A stretch of DNA of 64,000 bases from positions 90,877-154,876 of the forward strand of contig NZ_JAAGLU010000027.1 in NCBI RefSeq assembly GCF_010550245.1. The letters run 5' to 3'. Made by a program: the position numbers and the translations under genes. The notes under the pieces were generated by a model that was not told where the DNA came from, made no database searches, and worked only from the letters and a program-made list of their open reading frames with translations. This document shows, piece after piece, positions 55,190 through 63,360 of the stretch. Origin of the DNA: Streptomyces sp. SID12501 (GTDB lineage: Bacteria; Actinomycetota; Actinomycetes; Streptomycetales; Streptomycetaceae). Position 1 is the first letter of the stretch. Every line of letters begins with the position of its first letter.

Positions 55190-56305
55190 TCAGCCCTCGA
55201 TCCCCCGATACCGAGCCACCAGTTCCCCGGCCCCTTCCTCCGTCAGAGAGCCGAACAGCCGAAGCCGCGAGATCCCGCCGTCCGGATAGATGTCCACGCG
55301 CGCGTGCGTGCCCGCCGCCGGGGTCGGCAGGACGAACCGGTGGTTGGTGTCGGGCTGCAGGCGGGTGCGCGGGAGGATCTCCGTCCACTCACCATCCTCG
55401 CCGTCCCGGAGCGACACCGTCGCCCAACCCGCGCTGTTCCCCTTCAGATACGCCGTGTCGATCTCGACGGCCCGGATCTCCGACCGCGCCACCAGCCGGT
55501 AGCGGATCCAGTCGTTGCCCTGGTCGCGGCGGCGGCGTGTCTCCCACCCGTCGTCCATCTTCCGGGAGCGCCCCGGCTGGATGGTGTTCGACGCCGGCGA
55601 GTAGAACAGGTCGGACGCGTCCTCGGCCCGGCCGCCGTTCTCCAGGGCGACCACGTCGAAGGTGCCCAGCGCCGCCAGCCACTCCGGGTCCGGGACCACC
55701 TCGCCGTACACCCGCAGGCGCGCGATCCCCCCGTCGGGATGCTGGTTCACCCGCAGGTGCGTGAAACGCTGTTCGAGCGACACCTCGAAGCCGTTCGCCG
55801 CGTGACCGCCCACCTTCGTGCGCGGCACCAGCGTCGTCCACTTCACATCGTCCGCCAGCAGTTCCTCGGGCGACGGGGAGCCGGGCACCGACACGCCCTC
55901 CACCGACACGGCCTGCGGATAGTTCCCGCGGAAGTGGGCCGTGTCGACCACGACACCGCGTACGACGCCCGGCGCGCCGAGCCGTACCAGCGCCCAGTCG
56001 TGGTCCTCCGCCGTCGGCCACGGGTGCTCGGCGGACGCGCCGCGCCGGCGCCGCGTCTCCCAGCCGTCCATGATCTTGCCCTTGTGGCCGAAGTGCTCGG
56101 GCACGAACTCGGCGGGCTCGGGCACGAGCATGTTCTCGCGGTCGGCGAAGAACTCGTCGTTGGCGGCGATCACCCCGGCGCCGAGGCGGCGGTCGGCGAG
56201 GTTGGCGTACCGGGTGAAGGGGAAGTCCGCGGTGCGGTAGTCCGCGTACGGGTCACCGCCGCCGTAGGGGTTCGCGTCGCCGGTGAAGCTCGGAATCGCG
56301 GTCAC
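55190..56305 (-). CDS. alc: Allantoicase
   Basis: A 371-residue protein, GTG 56305 (VTAIPSFTGDANPYGG). It is built from two related beta-jelly-roll repeats: FFADRENMLVPEPAEF and KIMDGWETRRRRG in the first, then LFYSPASNTIQPGRSRKMDD and GWETRRRRDQGNDW in the second. HPDGGIARLRVYGEV and YPDGGISRLRLFGSL close the two halves. It hydrolyses allantoate to ureidoglycolate and urea. It lies 76 bp downstream of allB on the same strand and forms an operon with it, controlled from the allB-allR intergenic region. Confidence 0.95.
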   Translation of the reverse strand: MTAIPSFTGDANPYGGGDPYADYRTADFPFTRYANLADRRLGAGVIAANDEFFADRENMLVPEPAEFVPEHFGHKGKIMDGWETRRRRGASAEHPWPTAEDHDWALVRLGAPGVVRGVVVDTAHFRGNYPQAVSVEGVSVPGSPSPEELLADDVKWTTLVPRTKVGGHAANGFEVSLEQRFTHLRVNQHPDGGIARLRVYGEVVPDPEWLAALGTFDVVALENGGRAEDASDLFYSPASNTIQPGRSRKMDDGWETRRRRDQGNDWIRYRLVARSEIRAVEIDTAYLKGNSAGWATVSLRDGEDGEWTEILPRTRLQPDTNHRFVLPTPAAGTHARVDIYPDGGISRLRLFGSLTEEGAGELVARYRGIEG

Positions 56306-56381
56306 GGTGATCAGTTCTGCCTTTCGGAGTCGGCGCTGCGGGTGCCGGGAGACGGGAGGAGGGGAAAAGGAGGACTGCGAA

Positions 56382-57722
56382 TCAGGGCATGCGGGTGAGG
56401 AGTTGTCCCTTCGGTTCGGTGAACTCGCCCTCCGCCACGATGCGTTCGCCGCGCAGCCACGTCGACCTGACGACACCGCTGAGGGTCCTGCCCGCGTACG
56501 CCGTCACGCGGTTGCGGTGCTGCAGGGCCGCCGGGTCCACGGTGAACGTCTCGTCCGGCGCGAGTACCGCGAAGTCGGCGTCCCGGCCCGCCTCGATGGC
56601 ACCCTTGCGCGCGCCGAGGCCCACCAGCGCGGCCGTACGCGTGGACATCCAGCGCACGACGTCCTCCAGGGAGTGGCCCCGCTGCCGCGCCTCGGTCCAC
56701 ACCGCCGCGAGGCTCAGCTGGAGCCCCGAGATGCCGCCCCACGCCGTGGCGAAGTCGGCGGTCTTCAGGTCGGCGGTGGACGGCGAGTGGTCGGTGACCA
56801 CGCAGTCGATCGTGCCGTCGGCCAGCGCCTGCCACAGCAGGTCCTGGTTGGCGGCCTCCCGGATGGGCGGGCAGCACTTGAACTCGCTTGCTCCGTCCGG
56901 GACTTCCTCGGCGGTGAGGGTCAGGTAGTGGGGACAGGTCTCCACGGTGATCCGCACCCCCTCCGCCTTCGCCGCCGCGATCAGCGGCAGCGCGTCGCTC
57001 GACGACAGGTGCAGGACGTGCACGCGCGCGTGCAGGCGCTTCGCCTGCTCGATCAGGTCGGCGATCGCCCTGTCCTCCGCGCCGCGCGGGCGAGAGGCGA
57101 GGAAGTGGGCGTACTCGGGGCCGCCCCGCTGCGGGGCCGAGTCGAGGTGGTGCGGGTCCTCGGCGTGCACGATGAGGAGTCCGTCGAAGCCGGCGATCTC
57201 GGTCATCGACCGGGCGAGTCGCTCCTGGTCGAGGTGCGGGAACTCGTCGACGCCGGACGGCGACAGGAACGCCTTGAAGCCGAAGACACCGGCGTCGTGC
57301 AGGGGGTGCAGGTCCTTGACGTTGTCGGGCAGCGCACCGCCCCAGAATCCGACGTCGATGTGCGCCTTGCCGGCGGCCACTTCCCGCTTCGTACGGAGGT
57401 GGTCGACCGTCGTCGTCGGCGGGATGGAGTTGAGGGGCATGTCGACGAGGGTGGTGATGCCGCCGGCCGCCGCGGCACGCGTGGCGGTCCAGAAGCCCTC
57501 CCACTCCGTGCGTCCGGGGTCGTTGACGTGCACATGAGTGTCGACCAGCCCGGGCAGCAGGACATCGTCGCCGAAGTCCTCCAGGTGTGCGCCGGGCGGC
57601 ACCTCGGCCTCGTACGGGAGTACGGCCGCGATCCGGCCGTCGGCGACCGTGACGGTGGCCGCACGCGTCCCCTCGGGCGTGATGACGCGCGTCGAACGCA
57701 ACACCAGTTCGATCTCGGACAC
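56382..57722 (-). CDS. allB: Allantoinase
   Basis: A 446-residue amidohydrolase, GTG 57722. Metal and active-site motifs are LPGLVDTHVHVNDPGRTEWE (HxH), GVFGFKAFLSPSGVDEFP (carbamylated Lys), LLIVHAEDPHHL, VHVLHLSSSDALPLI and VVTDHSPSTADLK. It opens the hydantoin ring of allantoin to give allantoate. Length and motifs are typical. It is the first gene of the allB-alc operon, with two copies of the TTCCAC-N5-GGAA element upstream and the IclR-type regulator gene divergent. Confidence 0.96.
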   Translation of the reverse strand: MSEIELVLRSTRVITPEGTRAATVTVADGRIAAVLPYEAEVPPGAHLEDFGDDVLLPGLVDTHVHVNDPGRTEWEGFWTATRAAAAGGITTLVDMPLNSIPPTTTVDHLRTKREVAAGKAHIDVGFWGGALPDNVKDLHPLHDAGVFGFKAFLSPSGVDEFPHLDQERLARSMTEIAGFDGLLIVHAEDPHHLDSAPQRGGPEYAHFLASRPRGAEDRAIADLIEQAKRLHARVHVLHLSSSDALPLIAAAKAEGVRITVETCPHYLTLTAEEVPDGASEFKCCPPIREAANQDLLWQALADGTIDCVVTDHSPSTADLKTADFATAWGGISGLQLSLAAVWTEARQRGHSLEDVVRWMSTRTAALVGLGARKGAIEAGRDADFAVLAPDETFTVDPAALQHRNRVTAYAGRTLSGVVRSTWLRGERIVAEGEFTEPKGQLLTRMP

Positions 57723-57775
57723 CCGGACCCCTCTCTTCCTCTGTCACCTCTGCCACTGTGGATTCCGCCGTTAAC

Positions 57776-57790
57776 TTCCACGTAACGGAA
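57776..57790. promoter_or_regulatory. AllR-operator candidate site 1 (TTCCAC-N5-GGAA)
   Basis: TTCCACGTAACGGAA lies 54 bp upstream of allB. The same 15-bp pattern is found at 57905 and 59998. An overlapping inverted repeat CCGTTA-N9-TAACGG (57768-57788) centres on it. IclR-family binding is inferred from position and repetition. Confidence 0.65.
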
Positions 57791-57807
57791 TTCAACTTTC
57801 TGTTGAA
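57791..57807. promoter_or_regulatory. Inverted repeat TTCAAC-TTTCT-GTTGAA
   Basis: Perfect 6-bp arms with a 5-bp spacer directly adjoin candidate AllR site 1. It could be part of the operator or a second regulator's site. Confidence 0.45.
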
Positions 57808-57904
57808 GGAGTCTTCACCGAGGGCCTCGCACCGTCAAGAGCAACCCTGCCGACCCACCCGACCCGACGCCAGCCAGGGAAAGCCGAGGCGGCAACCTGG
57901 ATGT

Positions 57905-57919
57905 TTCCACAAGACGGAA
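57905..57919. promoter_or_regulatory. AllR-operator candidate site 2
   Basis: TTCCACAAGACGGAA lies about 101 bp upstream of the allR start. A TTCCGGAA palindrome follows at 57926-57933. The pattern and spacing match site 1. Confidence 0.6.
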
Positions 57920-58020
57920 TTAGGGTTCCGGAAAACAGAACGTAGCCATACGCCAGAAGGCCGTCAAGCAACCGCCCGGTAGGCTGCACCATCGCCTGTC
58001 AGCAGTGAAAGGAACGCGCC

Positions 58021-58827
58021 GTGCCGACGCCCAGCGCCAGCTCCACCGACGCCGCCAAACCCGCCGCCGCCAGCGGTGGTGTCCAGTCCCTGGAGCGTGC
58101 CTTCGATCTGCTGGAGCGCATGGCGGACGCGGGCGGCGAAGTCGGCCTCAGCGAACTGTCCGTGAGCAGCGGGCTGCCCCTGCCCACCATCCACCGGCTC
58201 ATGCGCACGCTCGTGTCCTGCGGTTACGTACGCCAGCAGCCCAACCGCCGGTACGCGCTGGGCCCGCGCCTGATCCGCCTCGGCGAGTCCGCGTCCCGGC
58301 TGCTCGGTACCTGGGCCCGCCCGTATCTGGCCCGGCTGGTCGAGGAGACCGGCGAGACCGCCAACATGGCGCTCCTGGACGGCGACGAGATCGTGTACGT
58401 GGCGCAGGTTCCGTCCAAGCACTCGATGCGCATGTTCACGGAGGTGGGCCGGCGCGTCCTGCCGCACTCCACCGGCGTCGGCAAGGCCCTGCTCGCCGGC
58501 TTCCCGCCGGACGAGGTGCGTTCCCTGCTCGCCCGTACGGGCATGCCGGCCGCGACGGAGAAGACGCTCACGACCCCGGACGGCTTCCTGGCCGCCCTGG
58601 AGGACGTGCGCCGCCTCGGTTACGCGGTCGACGACAACGAGCAGGAGATCGGCGTCCGCTGTCTCGCGGTCTCCGTCCCCGACTCCCCCACGGCTGCCGC
58701 GATCTCGATCTCGGGCCCGGCGGGCCGGGTCACCGAGGAGGCGACGGAGAAGATCGTGCCCGTGCTGAAGCAGGTCGCGGCCGAGTTGTCGGTGGCACTG
58801 GCCAGTTCGGGCAACCCCGCCCACTGA
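58021..58827 (+). CDS. allR: IclR-family regulator of allantoin catabolism (AllR)
   Basis: A 268-residue protein, GTG 58021 after AGGAACGC. The HTH lies at ~20-75 (LERAFDLLERMADAGGEVGL, LPLPTIHRLMRTLVSCGYVR). The IclR effector domain follows (ETANMALLDGDEIVYVAQV, HSTGVGKALLAGFP, NEQEIGVRCLAVSVPD). In S. coelicolor an IclR repressor of this locus (AllR) controls allantoin and glyoxylate genes and is released by allantoin-pathway metabolites. Its place, divergent from allB-alc and near aceB, supports the same name here. Confidence 0.9.
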   Translation: MPTPSASSTDAAKPAAASGGVQSLERAFDLLERMADAGGEVGLSELSVSSGLPLPTIHRLMRTLVSCGYVRQQPNRRYALGPRLIRLGESASRLLGTWARPYLARLVEETGETANMALLDGDEIVYVAQVPSKHSMRMFTEVGRRVLPHSTGVGKALLAGFPPDEVRSLLARTGMPAATEKTLTTPDGFLAALEDVRRLGYAVDDNEQEIGVRCLAVSVPDSPTAAAISISGPAGRVTEEATEKIVPVLKQVAAELSVALASSGNPAH

Positions 58828-58871
58828 ACCTGAAACCTCCGCCCGTCGGCCCGCAACCTCTCGGGCCGCCG

Positions 58872-59159
58872 TCAGCGGTGCGGCGGTTTCCCGAACAGGT
58901 CCACCGCGGCACGGACGTCCGACAGGCCCCGGGCGAGTGCGCTGACCGAGCCGATCGCGCCGGCGATCAGGAGTAACGAGCGGCGCAGGCGCGGGATTTC
59001 GGGGCTGCCGGTGATCGTCATGGCGGCCAGCCAGGCCAGTTCGTCCTCGGCGATGCCACGGTCGGGGAACTCGGCCGGATGCGCGGCGAGTTCACGGCGC
59101 AGCCGGGACACCGCGGTCCGCAACTCCGCCACTCTCGGGTCCTCGTCGCTGCCGGTCAC
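58872..59159 (-). CDS. Small hypothetical protein (DUF5955-like)
   Basis: 95 residues from GTG 59159 (VTGSDEDPRVAELRTAVSRL). It is helical with one weakly hydrophobic stretch, PRLRRSLLLIAGAIGSVSAL. It resembles the small DUF5955 family known in Streptomyces, a recollection I could not test. It is convergent with allR. No function is assigned. Confidence 0.65.
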   Translation of the reverse strand: MTGSDEDPRVAELRTAVSRLRRELAAHPAEFPDRGIAEDELAWLAAMTITGSPEIPRLRRSLLLIAGAIGSVSALARGLSDVRAAVDLFGKPPHR

Positions 59160-59352
59160 CGACCTCTGCCCCAAGCTCCGCAACACGGCTCCCCCACTGG
59201 CCCCCACACGCGTCCTGCAGCCCCCATCGCGCTGGTCGGGCGCCAGGGACGCGGGACAGTAAACGCCACCCACGCGACGGGCGCCACACCAAGGGCCGAA
59301 ATTCAGCCCATGAACACCGGCGGTCCGCCTCCGGGTCAGGTATGCAGGAGGC

Positions 59353-59952
59353 ATGACGGAGAAACCGGAGCAGGTGGCAGGGCTGTTGCTCGCGGCAGGC
59401 GGGGGGCGACGGCTCGGCGGGCGGCCCAAGGCCCTGCTCGAACACCGTGGACACCTTCTCGTCGAACACGCGGCCGACGCCCTGCGTGCGGCGGGCTGCA
59501 CCCCGGTCCATGTGGTCCTCGGGGCGCGGGCCGACGACGTACGGAAGCGGGCGGATCTGCCCGGGTGCGTCCTGGTGGACAACCCGGAGTGGGCGCAGGG
59601 CATGGGGTCCTCGCTGCGGGCCGGGCTGGCGTCCCTACTCGGCTCCGGGGCCCGCGCGGCCCTCGTCTCGCTCGTCGACCAGCCGGGCATCGGGCCGGAG
59701 GCCGTGGCCCGCGTCCTTGCCGCGTACACGTCCGAGGAGTCCCTCGCGGCGGCCTCGTACGACGGAACGCGCGGGCATCCGGTGCTGTTCGGCGCCGCCC
59801 ACTGGACAGGCGTCGCGGCGGCGGCGGTCGGTGACCGTGGCGCCCGCGACTACCTCAGGACCCGCCACGACGCGATCACCCTCGTCGAGTGCGGTGACGT
59901 GGCTCAGCCGTATGACATCGACACGCCGTCCGACCTGGACCGTCTGGCGTAA
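59353..59952 (+). CDS. MobA/MocA-like nucleotidyltransferase
   Basis: A 199-residue protein, ATG 59353. The NTP-binding start is VAGLLLAAGGGRRLGGRPKA (G-G-G-x-R-x-G-x-x-K), then HVVLGARADDVRKRADL, NPEWAQGMGSSLRAGLASLL and VDQPGIGPEAVARVL. This group attaches CMP or GMP to molybdopterin; the branch next to purine-degradation genes usually makes the cytosine cofactor for xanthine dehydrogenase. The setting beside allantoin genes fits, though no xdh gene is in the window. Confidence 0.82.
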   Translation: MTEKPEQVAGLLLAAGGGRRLGGRPKALLEHRGHLLVEHAADALRAAGCTPVHVVLGARADDVRKRADLPGCVLVDNPEWAQGMGSSLRAGLASLLGSGARAALVSLVDQPGIGPEAVARVLAAYTSEESLAAASYDGTRGHPVLFGAAHWTGVAAAAVGDRGARDYLRTRHDAITLVECGDVAQPYDIDTPSDLDRLA

Positions 59953-59997
59953 GGGCCTCTCGCCGCGAAGAATCTCGACATCAACAAATCATTGAAC

Positions 59998-60012
59998 TTC
60001 CACGATGAGGAA
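59998..60012. promoter_or_regulatory. AllR-operator candidate site 3, upstream of aceB
   Basis: TTCCACGATGAGGAA lies 81 bp before the aceB start, with the same AACTTCCACG lead-in as site 1. It links malate synthase to allantoin control. Confidence 0.6.
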
Positions 60013-60092
60013 ACTAGCATCCACTGATCAGAAACATCCGTGCCAAGAAGCCACAGCAGCCCACATCAGCCCGCTGAAGGAAGTGACCGCTC

Positions 60093-61724
60093 ATGTCCGC
60101 ACCAGCGCCGTCCCCGCTGGCCATCGTCGACGCCGAGCCCCTGCCCCGGCAGGAGGAGGTGCTCACCGACGCGGCGCTCGCCTTCGTGGCCGAGCTGCAC
60201 CGGCGGTTCACGCCCCGGCGTGACGAACTCCTCGCGCGCCGTGCGGAGCGCCGCGCCGAGATCGCCCGCACCTCGACTCTCGACTTCCTCCCCGAGACGG
60301 CCGCGATCCGCGCCGACGACTCCTGGCGGGTCGCCCCGTCTCCCGCTGCCCTGAACGACCGGCGCGTCGAGATCACCGGCCCGACCGACCGCAAGATGAC
60401 GATCAACGCCCTCAATTCAGGCGCGAAGATCTGGCTCGCGGACTTCGAGGACGCCTCCGCGCCGACCTGGGAGAACGTGGTCCTCGGGCAGGTCAACCTG
60501 GCCGACGCCTACACCCGGAACATCGACTTCACCGACCCGACGAGCGGCAAGTCGTACGCCCTCAAGGCCGCTGCCGAACTCGCGACCGTCGTCATGCGTC
60601 CGCGCGGCTGGCACCTGAACGAGCGTCACCTCCAGCTCGACGGTCAGCAGGCGCCCGGCGCCCTCGTGGACTTCGGCCTCTACTTCTTCCACAACGCGCA
60701 GCGGCTCATCGACCTCGGCAAGGGGCCGTACTTCTACCTCCCCAAGACCGAGTCGCACCTCGAAGCCCGCCTGTGGAACGACGTGTTCGTCTTCGCGCAG
60801 GACTACGTCGGCATCCCGCAGGGCACCGTCCGCGCGACCGTGCTCATCGAGACGATCACGGCCGCGTACGAGATGGACGAGATCCTCTACGAACTCCGCG
60901 ACCACGCCTCGGGGTTGAACGCGGGCCGCTGGGACTATCTGTTCTCCATCGTCAAGAACTTCCGTGACGGCGGCGCCAAGTTCGTCCTCCCGGACCGCAA
61001 CGCCGTGACGATGACAGCCCCGTTCATGCGTGCCTACACCGAACTCCTCGTCCGCACCTGCCACAAGCGCGGCGCGCACGCGATCGGCGGCATGGCGGCG
61101 TTCATCCCGTCCCGGCGCGACGAAGAGGTCAACAAGGTCGCCTTCGAGAAGGTCAAGGCCGACAAGGACCGCGAGGCCGGCGACGGTTTCGACGGCTCCT
61201 GGGTCGCCCACCCCGACCTCGTCCCGATCGCCATGGCCTCCTTCGACGCGGTCCTCGGCGACCGGCCGAACCAGAAGGACCGCCTGCGCGAGGACGTCCA
61301 CGTCGAGGCCGCCGACCTGATCGCCGTCGACTCCCTCAAGGCGAGCCCGACGTACGACGGACTGGTCAACGCCGTGCAGGTCGGCATCCGTTACATCGAG
61401 GCGTGGCTGCGCGGGCTCGGCGCGGTCGCCATCTTCAACCTCATGGAGGACGCGGCCACCGCCGAGATCTCCCGCTCACAGATCTGGCAGTGGATCAACG
61501 CGGGCGTCGAGTTCGAGCACGCCGGGAGTACGGTGACGGCCACCCCTGAACTCGCCCGCAAGATCGCCGCCGAGGAACTCGCCGACATCCGCGCCGAGAT
61601 CGGCGACGAGGCCTTCACGGCCGGCCACTGGCAGCAGGCCCACGACCTGCTCCTCACCGTGGCCCTCGACGACAACTACGCGGACTTCCTGACCCTGCCG
61701 GCGTACGAGCAGCTCAGGGGTTAG
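60093..61724 (+). CDS. aceB: Malate synthase A
   Basis: A 543-residue protein, ATG 60093 after GAAGGAAGTGACC. Family texts in order are KMTINALNSGAKIWLADFED (metal/active site), VVMRPRGWHLNERHLQLDGQ, FFHNAQRLIDLGKGPYFYLP, VRATVLIETITAAYEMDEIL, MAAFIPSRRDEEVNKVAFEK, SQIWQWINAGVEF and ALDDNYADFLTLPAYEQL. It condenses glyoxylate with acetyl-CoA to malate. In allantoin catabolism it consumes the glyoxylate released from ureidoglycolate. Length is normal. Candidate AllR site 3 lies upstream. Confidence 0.96.
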   Translation: MSAPAPSPLAIVDAEPLPRQEEVLTDAALAFVAELHRRFTPRRDELLARRAERRAEIARTSTLDFLPETAAIRADDSWRVAPSPAALNDRRVEITGPTDRKMTINALNSGAKIWLADFEDASAPTWENVVLGQVNLADAYTRNIDFTDPTSGKSYALKAAAELATVVMRPRGWHLNERHLQLDGQQAPGALVDFGLYFFHNAQRLIDLGKGPYFYLPKTESHLEARLWNDVFVFAQDYVGIPQGTVRATVLIETITAAYEMDEILYELRDHASGLNAGRWDYLFSIVKNFRDGGAKFVLPDRNAVTMTAPFMRAYTELLVRTCHKRGAHAIGGMAAFIPSRRDEEVNKVAFEKVKADKDREAGDGFDGSWVAHPDLVPIAMASFDAVLGDRPNQKDRLREDVHVEAADLIAVDSLKASPTYDGLVNAVQVGIRYIEAWLRGLGAVAIFNLMEDAATAEISRSQIWQWINAGVEFEHAGSTVTATPELARKIAAEELADIRAEIGDEAFTAGHWQQAHDLLLTVALDDNYADFLTLPAYEQLRG

Positions 61725-61754
61725 GTCAACAGCTTTTCAGAGCAAGGAAGTTGC

Positions 61755-62060
61755 TCACTTCTCCGAGTGGCCCAGGGACTTTTCCGGGGCCACTCGGTCG
61801 CGTACGAGCCGTTTCACCGCCGTCGGCTCGGGGAAGCCCTGCTCGCGCCGGTCCCATAGCACCTCGTCGTCCACGCGTACGACGAAGACGCCGCCGGTGC
61901 CGGGCTTCAGGGACAGTTCCGTCAGCTCGGTCTCGAAGGTGGTGAGGAGTTCCTGCGCCAGCCAGGCGGCGCGGGGCAGCCAACGGCACTGGGTGCAGTA
62001 CTCGATCTCCACGCGGTGCACGGCGTCCGTCCCGGTCTCCGCCGTCTGTGTGTCCGTCAT
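61755..62060 (-). CDS. Rdx-family (SelW/SelT/SelH-like) thioredoxin-fold protein
   Basis: A 101-residue protein, ATG 62060 overlapping the preceding stop (ATGA). The redox motif CxxC is in HRVEIEYCTQCRWLPRAAWL, then LLTTFETELTELSLKPG, GGVFVVRVDDEVLWDRREQG and FPEPTAVKRLVRD. It is a bacterial Cys-Cys homologue of animal selenoproteins W/H, probably a small thiol oxidoreductase. Translation is coupled to the HipA-like gene. Confidence 0.9.
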   Translation of the reverse strand: MTDTQTAETGTDAVHRVEIEYCTQCRWLPRAAWLAQELLTTFETELTELSLKPGTGGVFVVRVDDEVLWDRREQGFPEPTAVKRLVRDRVAPEKSLGHSEK

Positions 62061-62971
62061 CCGAGATGCACCGACCAATCCTGTTCCGCCGCCGGTTTGC
62101 CGTGCAGGTCGGGGACCCGCTTGAGCCAGTTCGGCCGGTCCCGCTGTGTCTTCGCCGCACGTTGGGCGTCCTCGGCGGCCAGTTCCTCGCGGCCGGGGAA
62201 TTCGGTGGGCAGCCAGGACCCGGAGGCCCGTACGCGCGCGTGGAGGTACGACACATAGGCGTCCCGGACCTCGTCGGGGGTCGTGAAGCCCGCCTCGATC
62301 TCCAGCCAGGCGTCCGGGACCTCGGCCAGCACCTCGCGCAGCAGCTGCTCCGTGACGCGGGGCGCCAGTTCGGCGTCGGCGGCGCGGGTGTCCGGGGTGT
62401 AGCGGCCGAGGGCGTGGCGGCGGAAGTCGTACGCCTTCTCCGGTGCCGACAGGTCCCACCTGTGGTGGAAGACGAGGGCGGCGCCGTGGTCGATCAGCCA
62501 CAGGCGCGGCGGCGCGATGCCGAACGTGGGCCAGACCATCAGGTTGGAGCTGTGCGTCGTACGGTCCACGTTGACGGTGAGGGCGTCCAGCCAGACGATC
62601 CGGCCCGCCTCCAGTGGATCGACGTCGAACGAGGCCGCCGCCTCAGGGGTGAGGTCCTTCGCGCCCGGCAGGTAGTCCATGCCCAGGTTGAGGCCGGCGC
62701 TGGCGCGCAGCAGGTCCTGGACCTCCTGGTGGGGCTCGTGGGCGCCGGTGGCCGGGTCGAAGTGGACGAGGACCAGCTCGGGGAAGCGCAGCCCGAGGGC
62801 GCGCGCGAGCTCTCCGACGACCACCTCGGCGACCAGCGCCTTGCGGCCCTGCGCGGAGCCGGTGAACTTCACGACGTAGGTGCCCAGGTCGTCGGCCTCG
62901 ACGAGCCCCGGCAGCGAACCACCCTCACGCAGGGGCGTGACATAACGGGTCACAGTGACCTCTTTTAGCAT
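62057..62971 (-). CDS. HipA-like kinase-domain protein
   Basis: A 304-residue protein, ATG 62971. It has YVVKFTGSAQGRKALVAEVV (ATP-Lys), LGLRFPELVLVHFDP, DVDPLEAGRIVWLDALTVNV then DRTTHSSNLMVWP (catalytic loop, D-R-T-x-x-x-x-N), and LWLIDHGAALVFHH (ID-H-G metal loop). It is a stand-alone HipA-family protein without the N-terminal HipA part or a HipB repressor, so it is not a classical persistence toxin. Its role is unknown; it is paired with an Rdx protein. Confidence 0.82.
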   Translation of the reverse strand: MLKEVTVTRYVTPLREGGSLPGLVEADDLGTYVVKFTGSAQGRKALVAEVVVGELARALGLRFPELVLVHFDPATGAHEPHQEVQDLLRASAGLNLGMDYLPGAKDLTPEAAASFDVDPLEAGRIVWLDALTVNVDRTTHSSNLMVWPTFGIAPPRLWLIDHGAALVFHHRWDLSAPEKAYDFRRHALGRYTPDTRAADAELAPRVTEQLLREVLAEVPDAWLEIEAGFTTPDEVRDAYVSYLHARVRASGSWLPTEFPGREELAAEDAQRAAKTQRDRPNWLKRVPDLHGKPAAEQDWSVHLG

Positions 62972-63047
62972 TTTCCCAGGCCACCTGTCTCTTCAGCCTT
63001 GAAATCCACGAACACTGTCGGGGAGGTGTCCCAGCGGGAACCACCCG

Positions 63048-63188
63048 TCAACGGCCCTGGGGAGAATCTGGGGAGTTCCGACCGGCATGCGGTTCTCCCC
63101 GTTTCCCGAGCAGTCCGTCGATGGCGGTTCGCCCCTTGCTTCCGGCCTCCGGCATGAAGTGAGCATAGTAACCAAGGGTGATCACAGG
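63048..63188 (-). pseudogene. Tyrosine recombinase (integrase) C-terminal remnant
   Basis: The minus strand encodes SPVITLGYYAHFMPEAGSKG then RTAIDGLLGKR and a tail ending SPDSPQGR-stop. TLGYYAHFMPE is the C-terminal catalytic-Tyr region of phage/ICE integrases. The rest of the domain is missing. Together with the relaxase-like piece next to it, this marks an old integrative element. Confidence 0.65.
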
Positions 63189-63216
63189 CGAGGAGTCACC
63201 AGCGCCGAACTCCACA

Positions 63217-63360
63217 GGGCCCAGCGAAAGGGCAGAGAGCAGGCGGCACGCGAAGAACCGCGCGAGACCGTACGGCGGGCAGTGGCGGGAGCCATGGGCG
63301 AGGAGGAGTTCTTCGACGGGCTGCCCGCCGTCGGCCTGCTGATCCGCAAGCGCGCCGCAC
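63217..63360 (+). pseudogene. Relaxase/mobilisation-protein-like fragment
   Basis: A plus-strand frame reads RKGREQAAREEPRETVRRAV, AGAMGEEEFFDGLPAVGLLI and RKR. This resembles the C-terminal helical part of actinobacterial relaxases (an EEFF-x-L-x-x-x-G-LL-x-R text). There is no catalytic part and no convincing start. Confidence 0.45.

Noticed and set aside
62057..62971. HipBA-type toxin-antitoxin module
   Set aside because: There is no HipB-like helix-turn-helix gene and no N-terminal HipA subdomain; the partner is an Rdx protein.
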